In this document: positions 32,676 to 36,998 of the stretch, in pieces
Layout: the number at the start of each line of letters is the position of its first letter
Numbering within the stretch: the first letter of the stretch is position 1
Origin: an uncultured marine group I thaumarchaeote
Lineage (GTDB): Archaea; Thermoproteota; Nitrososphaeria; Nitrososphaerales; Nitrosopumilaceae
Assembly (NCBI GenBank): GCA_902514095.1
Contig: CABXPS010000007.1
Coordinates: 1 to 36,998, forward strand
Direction: 5' to 3'
DNA: 36,998 nucleotides
Position numbers and translations under genes: made by a program
Notes under the pieces: model-generated
Database searches by the model: none
Told to the model about the DNA's origin: nothing
What the model saw: the letters and a program-made list of their open reading frames with translations, nothing else

Positions 32676-34072
32676 GAAATATTTAGATCATTTCTAATTT
32701 CATCTACTGCTCTAATTCCATAAATATCTCTAATTTGTTGAATTCTAACTGATTCTTTTAACATGTCTCTTCCAATAGCATTTGTTAAAATTGAATATAC
32801 GTCACTAAATCTAATTTCCCATTTATCTGCACAATCTAAAATTTTGCTTACTGCCCATTGTCTAACTTCATGAGGTAGCGGTATTTTTTCACCTGATTCA
32901 ATTGATATTCTGTCAAACAAATTTACAATTTCTGAAGTAAGTTTTGCCATTTTTTCAAGATCTTTTGATTCTCCATATTTTGATTCTGTATTCATTCTAA
33001 TGTTTGATTGATATTCTGATAGTTTTAGTAATGCCATCATTTCCTTTGATGAATCACTTGAAGCTTTGTTTGTAACATTTCTAATTGATTGTATTTCTTG
33101 AAATAATTTTTCTGATTTTTTATGAAATTCTGCTGTAGATGCATCTTGTCTTTTTAGAGTATCTGCTGTCGAATCTGCTCTTTTTGACAATGAACCAATT
33201 TCCGTCTCAATTTTATCTATTTTGCTTCCTACTTCTTTAATCGATTCTAAACTGATGGCATCACTGGAATTCACAGTTGATGAAACTGTCTCAAATTGTT
33301 GTTTGAGCCCATCAATCACGCCTCCTAATGAGTCGATTTTTGAGGCTTTTGATGATATCGTATCAATTGAAATCTTGATTGCTTCTAATTCTGCATTAAC
33401 ATTTGCTGCATCTGCTACGCCTTCTATTATTTTTTCAAATTCTTGTTTAAGGCTTTGAACTACTTGAGTTCCTGTACTGAGATTTTCAGTCTTTCCAGAA
33501 ATCTCTTCGATACTTTCTTTTAATTTGTTAATCTCAGAGGTAATTTCTAAAACTGAATTAGTTTTTCCGGAAACTTCTCTTAGATCATCTCTTACTTCAT
33601 CAATTCTTTGAGCAATTTTTATAATCATTTGAGAATTATTTGTAATGGAATTGATACTTTCTTCCACTTTTTGAGATATTTCTAGAGGTTTTGATATTTT
33701 TTGTATTTCTGAAATTTTATTTAATTCATTTTCAAGTTTTTCAGTTTGATTGTTGATTTTATTAATTAAATTAGATTGTGTTCTAACTTGATTTAATCCT
33801 GCGTATAATTTTTGTGTATCGTCTTCTATTATGTTAATTTGCTTTGATTGTTTTTGAATATGTTCTAATGTTGATGTTAGTGTGTCTATCATTCCTTTCA
33901 TTGATACTAGGACTTTTTGATTTTCACCAAAAATCTTTGACATTACTTTAATTTCTTTTTGTAATGCTTTATTGGAATCTGAAACTGATGCTACTTTTTT
34001 TAAAACTGCTGCTGGATTTGGTTGTCTTTTAACAGTTTTAACTACTTTTTTTTTACTTGTTTTAGATACCAT
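32672..34072 (-). CDS. Long coiled-coil protein with basic N-terminus, unknown function
   Basis: Not recognised. 466 residues. Residues 1-20 are very basic (VSKTSKKKVVKTVKRQPNP), like a DNA- or membrane-surface-binding tail. About 30-360 is almost continuous heptad-rich coiled coil in repeated blocks, several ending in a GKT- or KxxKI-type turn (EVSGKTNSVLEIT, EISGKTENLS, ISSKASKID). About 370-466 looks like a compact helical domain (HEVRQWAVSKILDCADKWEI, then VYSILTNAIGRDML). There is no signal peptide or transmembrane helix. Parallels are chemoreceptor-like signalling rods or chromosome/cytoskeleton scaffolds; I assign neither. Confidence 0.75.
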   Translation of the reverse strand: MVSKTSKKKVVKTVKRQPNPAAVLKKVASVSDSNKALQKEIKVMSKIFGENQKVLVSMKGMIDTLTSTLEHIQKQSKQINIIEDDTQKLYAGLNQVRTQSNLINKINNQTEKLENELNKISEIQKISKPLEISQKVEESINSITNNSQMIIKIAQRIDEVRDDLREVSGKTNSVLEITSEINKLKESIEEISGKTENLSTGTQVVQSLKQEFEKIIEGVADAANVNAELEAIKISIDTISSKASKIDSLGGVIDGLKQQFETVSSTVNSSDAISLESIKEVGSKIDKIETEIGSLSKRADSTADTLKRQDASTAEFHKKSEKLFQEIQSIRNVTNKASSDSSKEMMALLKLSEYQSNIRMNTESKYGESKDLEKMAKLTSEIVNLFDRISIESGEKIPLPHEVRQWAVSKILDCADKWEIRFSDVYSILTNAIGRDMLKESVRIQQIRDIYGIRAVDEIRNDLNIS

Positions 34073-34134
34073 ATTACATGAATTAAGAAACTAATAATAA
34101 AAAAAGTTAGGTGTAAAATAAAAAATGTAAAGAG

Positions 34135-34242
34135 TCACTTGTTTACAACTTCTGGTTCATGAAGTAACTCATGAAATGTCTTTTCAGCAAGACCATTTGT
34201 TGTCTCAATGAATCCTCTAGGACAATATTCGCATTGAATCAT
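34135..34242 (-). CDS. 35-residue C2H2-type zinc-finger mini-protein
   Basis: Minus-strand ATG to TGA. The single domain contains Cys4-x2-Cys7 (QCEYCPRGF) and His24-x3-His28 (KTFHELLHE), spaced as C-x2-C-x16-H-x3-H, with Phe and Leu where C2H2 cores need hydrophobics. That is a zinc-finger-like unit comprising nearly the whole protein. A TATA-like TTATTAATA with BRE-like CCCAA lies about 28 bases upstream, and a perfect 14-bp palindrome (34251-34264) sits between TATA box and start. DNA or RNA binding, possibly autoregulation, is inferred only from these features. Confidence 0.6.
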   Translation of the reverse strand: MIQCEYCPRGFIETTNGLAEKTFHELLHEPEVVNK

Positions 34243-34250
34243 ATAGTACT

Positions 34251-34264
34251 GTACGGTACCGTAC
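34251..34264. promoter_or_regulatory. Perfect 14-bp palindrome, candidate operator
   Basis: GTACGGTACCGTAC reads the same on both strands, in a GC-rich island within AT-rich DNA. It lies from -9 to -22 relative to the ATG of the 35-residue zinc-finger gene, downstream of its TATA-like box, where a bound protein would block initiation. Confidence 0.5.
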
Positions 34265-34275
34265 TATTAATAATT
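34265..34275 (-). promoter_or_regulatory. TATA-like box for the zinc-finger mini-gene
   Basis: On the minus strand it reads AATTATTAATA, preceded by CCC, and is centred about 28 bases before the ATG at 34242. It immediately abuts the palindrome. Confidence 0.45.
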
Positions 34276-34299
34276 GGGTTATTCCAATGTAACCAAAAA

Positions 34300-34363
34300 T
34301 GCAGTCAGTTACCCCAGGTCATATCTCTTCATTTTAATCAGCTGACCTACTCATCACTCTGCA
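34300..34363 (-). ncRNA. C/D-box guide sRNA (2'-O-methylation), predicted
   Basis: The minus strand has, in order: stem TGCAG, C box GTGATGA (34357-34351), 9-base spacer, D' box CTGA (34341-34338), C' box ATGAAGA (34332-34326, one mismatch), a 17-base guide, D box CTGA (34308-34305), and stem CTGCA. The 5-bp terminal stem next to C and D is the k-turn arrangement of archaeal C/D sRNAs. A TATA box lies 24-26 bases before the first base and a T-run follows. The D guide (CCTGGGGTAA next to CTGA) would pair with UUACCCCAGG, resembling the conserved 23S segment near E. coli 2438-2447, and direct methylation of the fifth nucleotide. The long C'-D spacing is a weakness. Confidence 0.65.
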
Positions 34364-34383
34364 GTTAGACTAAGATTTCTAGG

Positions 34384-34390
34384 CATAAAG
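34384..34390 (-). promoter_or_regulatory. TATA box of the C/D-box sRNA
   Basis: Minus-strand CTTTATG is centred about 25 bases upstream of the sRNA terminal stem, the spacing expected if transcription starts at the mature 5' end. Confidence 0.5.
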
Positions 34391-34473
34391 AGTTTCAAAT
34401 TGATAACTTTTTGATAATCATAATTTTTTAGATTTTTATTAATTTTATTTGCAAATTTCAATTGCGTGATCAC

Positions 34474-34481
34474 TTTTTAAT
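34474..34481 (+). promoter_or_regulatory. TATA box of the antiporter gene
   Basis: TTTTTAAT is centred 24-25 bases before ATG 34502. This favours that start over the in-frame TTG at 34487. Confidence 0.55.
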
Positions 34482-34501
34482 GAAATTTGTTAATTAATAA
34501 T

Positions 34502-35830
34502 ATGCAAAATCTTTTACTTCAATTAGATCCTACTGTAATTCAAGATTCTCTTACTTCCACAGCTAACACTTTGATTGAACAAGTAACTCCTGAACTTCCT
34601 CATACAAGTTTTGTAACTGATTTAGCTTTTATCATGATTATTGGGGCTATAGTTACACTTGCATTTTTTAAAATTAAACAACCTTTGATAATTGGATATC
34701 TTTTTGCTGGAATGCTTATTGGTCCTTTGTCCCCTCTTTGGACTTGGATTTTACCTGAAAGTACTTCCTCTCTTGAATTGTTAGATGGTGTTGGAATTTT
34801 ATCTGATATTTCTGCACTAAATCTTTTTGCTGAAATTGGTGTTATCTTACTATTATTTGTAATTGGAATTGAATTCCCATATGCTAAAATCAAATCTATT
34901 GGAAAAGTATCTATTGGTATTGGTACAATTGGATTGTTTTCTACATTGGGAGTTTTGTTTTATGCTTCAAGTGCTCTAGGTTTACAATTTATGGATGCAT
35001 TGTTTATTTCTGCAGCTTTATCCATATCTAGTACTGCAATTATTGTTAAACTTTTAGAAGATATGGGAAAAATCAGAAAAGGATCTTCTATACTTATTTT
35101 GGGTATCTTAATTGTAGAAGATATTATTGCTGTAATTTTAATTTCTACATTACAATCTATTGCTTTAGTTGGAACTGTATCTGTGGAATCTATTGTTGTT
35201 ATTGTGTTAGTTGCAGCTGGTCTTATCATAGGAACGTTTACTTTGGGAACACGTGTTATCCCTCCTTTAATTGATAGAGTTGCAGCTGCAGAAAATCGTG
35301 AAATTCTACTCTTGAGTGTTCTTGGTCTCTGTTTTGGTTATGCTTTACTTGCAAATATCGTGGGATTATCTGTAGCAATTGGTGCCTTTTTGGCTGGTGT
35401 GTTAGTTGCAGAGTCAAAATCAGCTGAAGTTGCAAAATTACTTTCTAGTCCTATCAAAGACATGTTTGTGGCAATATTTTTCATTTCAGTTGGTGCATTG
35501 ATGGATGTTTCACAACTTGAAAATTACATTTTCATTGCAATTGCTTTAATTGCAGTTGCTACTGGTATGAAGTTTGGTGGTAATATGTTGGGTAATTTTA
35601 TTTTCAGACAAAAACGAGGAAAAGCACTTCGCTCTGCATTTACTTTGGCAGCTCCTCGTGGTGAATTCTCCATTGTAATTGTAAAAGTTGGGGTTGACAT
35701 TGGTGCAGTAAGCGCCTTCTTGTTCCCACTTGTGGGTATTATTGCAATTATTACTGCATTTATTTCTCCATTTTTAATGAAGGCTAGTGATAAAATTATA
35801 CCTGTATTAGAGGAAAACGAAGATGTCTGA
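34502..35830 (+). CDS. Kef-type/CPA2 monovalent cation:proton antiporter
   Basis: 442 residues with about 12-13 transmembrane helices. PLIIGYLFAGMLIGPLSP (about 58-75), EIGVILLLFVIGIEF and FISAALSISSTAIIVKLLED are signatures of the CPA2 (KefB/GerN/NapA) family, which exchanges K+ or Na+ for H+. The protein ends right after the last helix, so there is no C-terminal TrkA-N nucleotide-sensing domain. I start at ATG 34502 because of its well spaced TATA box; an in-frame TTG at 34487 would add five residues. The stop overlaps the next gene by eight bases, making that small soluble protein a candidate regulator. Confidence 0.9.
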   Translation: MQNLLLQLDPTVIQDSLTSTANTLIEQVTPELPHTSFVTDLAFIMIIGAIVTLAFFKIKQPLIIGYLFAGMLIGPLSPLWTWILPESTSSLELLDGVGILSDISALNLFAEIGVILLLFVIGIEFPYAKIKSIGKVSIGIGTIGLFSTLGVLFYASSALGLQFMDALFISAALSISSTAIIVKLLEDMGKIRKGSSILILGILIVEDIIAVILISTLQSIALVGTVSVESIVVIVLVAAGLIIGTFTLGTRVIPPLIDRVAAAENREILLLSVLGLCFGYALLANIVGLSVAIGAFLAGVLVAESKSAEVAKLLSSPIKDMFVAIFFISVGALMDVSQLENYIFIAIALIAVATGMKFGGNMLGNFIFRQKRGKALRSAFTLAAPRGEFSIVIVKVGVDIGAVSAFLFPLVGIIAIITAFISPFLMKASDKIIPVLEENEDV

Positions 35831-36251
35831 TGAATTACAACAAATGTTAGATAGTGTTCATGATGGAATTACAACTTTTGATTTTGAAGGTAAAGAAACT
35901 TCTTGTATACTAATTGAAGAAGAAAAATATGGTTTAATTAGAGCCAAGATTGAAGGTCAACCTTTTTCTGTTAATACTGATCTTAACATTCTTCAAGATG
36001 GGTTGGGAAATGTTTTTGTTGAAATTATTTTAACATTTTCAATAGGTAATATTTCTGAAAAATTTCTTGTTAATGCCAAAACTGATTTAAAATTTTTTGA
36101 AGTTCTTGCAAATACCTCTATGCTTGTACTTAATTCACCTGAATCAAGATATGGGCAAGATAATGTAATAGCAATTCAATTACCCCGACCTGAAAAGGCA
36201 CATGATGCACTTGAAATTATTAAAACTGGCTTAATATCTAAAAATCAATAA
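35823..36251 (+). CDS. Small soluble protein coupled to the antiporter, unknown function
   Basis: Not recognised. 142 residues, no membrane segment. Two strand-rich parts (TSCILIEEEKYGLIRAKIEG and VFVEIILTFSIGNISEKFLV) surround short helices. The sequence FFEVLANTSMLVLNSPESRY and a C-terminal helix end the protein. It starts inside the last codons of the antiporter gene (eight-base overlap), so the two are made together. That suggests a subunit or regulator of the antiporter, or simply an operon neighbour. It ends one base before the tRNA-Gly locus on the opposite strand. Confidence 0.75.
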   Translation: MSDELQQMLDSVHDGITTFDFEGKETSCILIEEEKYGLIRAKIEGQPFSVNTDLNILQDGLGNVFVEIILTFSIGNISEKFLVNAKTDLKFFEVLANTSMLVLNSPESRYGQDNVIAIQLPRPEKAHDALEIIKTGLISKNQ

Positions 36252-36252
36252 G

Positions 36253-36329
36253 TGGTGCAGTTACCGGGATTTGAACCCGGGTCACGTACTTGGCAAGCAC
36301 GAGTACTAACCAGACTGTACTATAACTGC
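36253..36329 (-). tRNA. tRNA-Gly(GCC)
   Basis: Acceptor GCAGTTA pairs with TAACTGC; discriminator A; CCA encoded. D stem GTAC/GTAC, anticodon stem CGTGC/GTACG (one G-U pair), loop TTGCCAA with anticodon GCC, short variable region, T arm CCGGG-TTCAAAT-CCCGG. No intron is needed. A TATA-like TTAAAT on the minus strand (around 36356-36361) lies about 29 bases upstream. Confidence 0.97.
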
Positions 36330-36332
36330 AAC

Positions 36333-36350
36333 AATTCAAAGGGTTGAATT
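36333..36350. repeat. 7-bp inverted repeat upstream of tRNA-Gly
   Basis: AATTCAA-AGGG-TTGAATT lies between the tRNA-Gly 5' end and its TATA-like element. It may be a protein site, a remnant, or chance. Confidence 0.3.
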
Positions 36351-36364
36351 TGCAGATTTAAGCG

Positions 36365-36371
36365 TTTTTAA
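36365..36371 (+). promoter_or_regulatory. TATA box of the gene at 36394
   Basis: TTTTTAA is centred 26 bases before the ATG, predicting a leaderless mRNA. Confidence 0.5.
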
Positions 36372-36393
36372 GCTTTCTTTGCTGTAGTAATTC

Positions 36394-36657
36394 ATGGATG
36401 ATCTTCTTTTGAAGAAAATTGAACAAAAAATTCAAGATAGTATTTCAAATAAAGATGATATTAAAGAATTGATTAAATTACTTTCAACTATTGATGATTC
36501 CAAATCTTTTACATTGGGTATTGTTGTAGGTAGATTATACAATACTTTTTTCTATCAAAGTAAGAGAATTCTCAAACGTGATCCTACAAAACAAGAATTT
36601 GAAGATTTTTTAAAATTTATTGAAAATAAGAAATCTGATTTAGAACATCTATGGTGA
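36394..36657 (+). CDS. Small helical protein, unknown function
   Basis: Not recognised. 87 residues, predicted mostly helical and charged (LLLKKIEQKIQDSISNKDDI, then KQEFEDFLKFIENKKSDLEH), with a central FTLGIVVGRLYNTFFYQSKR stretch that may form a buried helix or an interaction surface. The ATG has a TATA box 26 bases upstream, which supports it as a genuine gene. The last nine bases overlap the end of the opposite-strand L10e gene. Confidence 0.75.
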   Translation: MDDLLLKKIEQKIQDSISNKDDIKELIKLLSTIDDSKSFTLGIVVGRLYNTFFYQSKRILKRDPTKQEFEDFLKFIENKKSDLEHLW

Positions 36658-36998
36658 TGGTTTATTCCATTCAATCACTTTGATTGTTGGAGTACCTGGT
36701 AATTTGACACATGCTCCGTGAAGTGCTTTCTTTGCTGCAGTTAGATGTGATTCACCGCTAACAAATAGTTCCATAATGCATTGTCCTTGTCTCACTCTTG
36801 CACCTAAACTAGTTGCCTTGCCCCATGATCTTCTCATTCCTTCTGAAACCCTATCTGCACCTGCAGTGGCAATTTGTTTATTTTCTCTTAAGAGATTATG
36901 TGGATAAATTCTAAGTCTGGAATAGTAGCCTGTTTCTCCAGTTGTTTTTTCTAGTGTTTTGTTTGCTGCTAATCTAGTTGATTCAATAGCCATATGTC
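36649..36998 (-). CDS. rpl10e: Large-subunit ribosomal protein uL16 (archaeal L10e), C-terminal part, cut by window edge
   Basis: The frame runs off the window. The visible part is about 116 residues and corresponds to the C-terminal two thirds of archaeal L10e (about 170 residues). LAANKTLEKTTGETGYYSRL, RIYPHNLLRENKQIATAGAD and RMRRSWGKAT-type segments are family hallmarks. The ATG at 36993 is internal (the codon before it, His, belongs to the conserved RHMAIES-like stretch), so it is not the start. The protein sits near the peptidyl-transferase centre and P-site tRNA. Confidence 0.93.
   Translation of the reverse strand, partial: HMAIESTRLAANKTLEKTTGETGYYSRLRIYPHNLLRENKQIATAGADRVSEGMRRSWGKATSLGARVRQGQCIMELFVSGESHLTAAKKALHGACVKLPGTPTIKVIEWNKPSP

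Larger units (their letters stand above)
34073..34486. other. 414-base gap: contains a mini-gene and a C/D-box sRNA on the minus strand
   Basis: The gap between the coiled-coil gene and the antiporter is the longest gene-poor stretch in the window. Reading right to left on the minus strand, I see a TATA box (34384-34390), a C/D-box sRNA (34363-34300), a promoter with a palindrome (34275-34251), and a 35-residue C2H2-type frame (34242-34135). The right end holds the antiporter TATA box. AT-rich DNA at 34400-34470 shows nothing else I can support. Confidence 0.6.

Noticed and set aside
34276-34293. GGTTA/TAACC hairpin between the sRNA and the mini zinc-finger promoter
   Set aside because: Only 5 bp with an 8-base loop. 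It may overlap the BRE/TATA region and is expected by chance, so it is not listed as a terminator.
36649-36993. A complete 114-residue protein starting at ATG 36993
   Set aside because: The sequence is the C-terminal part of L10e, and the frame continues past the window edge. The ATG is internal.

Overview
The window is a gene-dense, AT-rich stretch of archaeal chromosome. It is most likely from an ammonia-oxidising thaumarchaeon (Nitrososphaerota, Nitrosopumilus-like). Support comes from the end of an archaeal spc ribosomal operon (uS5-uL30-uL15-secY-adk-EMC3/YidC-like-cmk-cbf5), an exosome superoperon (SBDS-rrp4-rrp41-rrp42-eL43-pcc1-prefoldin beta), an Rpo3-eL18-uL13-uS9 operon, CofE, a two-subunit 2-oxoacid:ferredoxin oxidoreductase, several compact genes of unknown function, an intron-containing tRNA, and TATA boxes placed about 24-30 bases before start codons (mostly leaderless mRNAs). 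No insertion sequence, prophage, CRISPR array or rRNA is visible. The organism assignment is inference from gene content and composition.

Layout. 1-5.7 kb: ribosomal proteins, membrane insertion (SecY and an Oxa1-superfamily protein), nucleotide kinases and pseudouridylation, all on the plus strand. 5.7-9.3 kb: intron-bearing tRNA-Ser(GGA), an L-2-hydroxyglutarate oxidase-like flavoprotein, small metal-site or haem-protein-like proteins, a 2-hydroxyacid dehydrogenase, and two very small genes. 9.3-12.2 kb: KorA/KorB. 12.2-15 kb: four uncharacterised proteins and CofE (F420). 15.1-18.9 kb: two complete aconitase-superfamily isomerases in tandem, one archaeal/homoaconitase-like and one bacterial LeuCD-like. 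18.9-21.6 kb (minus): sugar nucleotidyltransferase and the uS9/uL13/eL18/Rpo3 operon. 21.6-25.4 kb: exosome, KEOPS subunit and prefoldin. 25.5-30.6 kb: XPF nuclease, SIMPL protein, Nob1, NAD kinase, thiosulfate sulfurtransferase, and a ferredoxin with a large N-terminal domain. 30.6-36.3 kb: membrane GT2 glycan synthase, a long coiled-coil protein, a 414-base gap, a Kef-type antiporter with a translationally coupled small protein, and tRNA-Gly(GCC). The 3' part of eL16/uL16-family L10e closes the window on the minus strand.

The most interesting non-obvious content is in the 34.07-34.49 kb gap. On the minus strand I read a C/D-box guide RNA: C, D', C' and D boxes, a 5-bp terminal stem and a well placed TATA box. 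Its D guide appears to match the conserved 23S rRNA peptidyl-transferase segment. Just downstream is a 35-residue C2H2-type mini-protein whose promoter carries a perfect 14-bp palindrome between TATA box and start. Two further mini-genes (29 aa at 7956-8045 minus; 47 aa with eight cysteines at 9136-9279 plus) also have correctly spaced promoters. Other points of interest are a Sulfolobus-type ferredoxin domain that has lost its zinc ligands, a ChuX/HutX-like small protein, and the two neighbouring isomerases that could split leucine and lysine synthesis.
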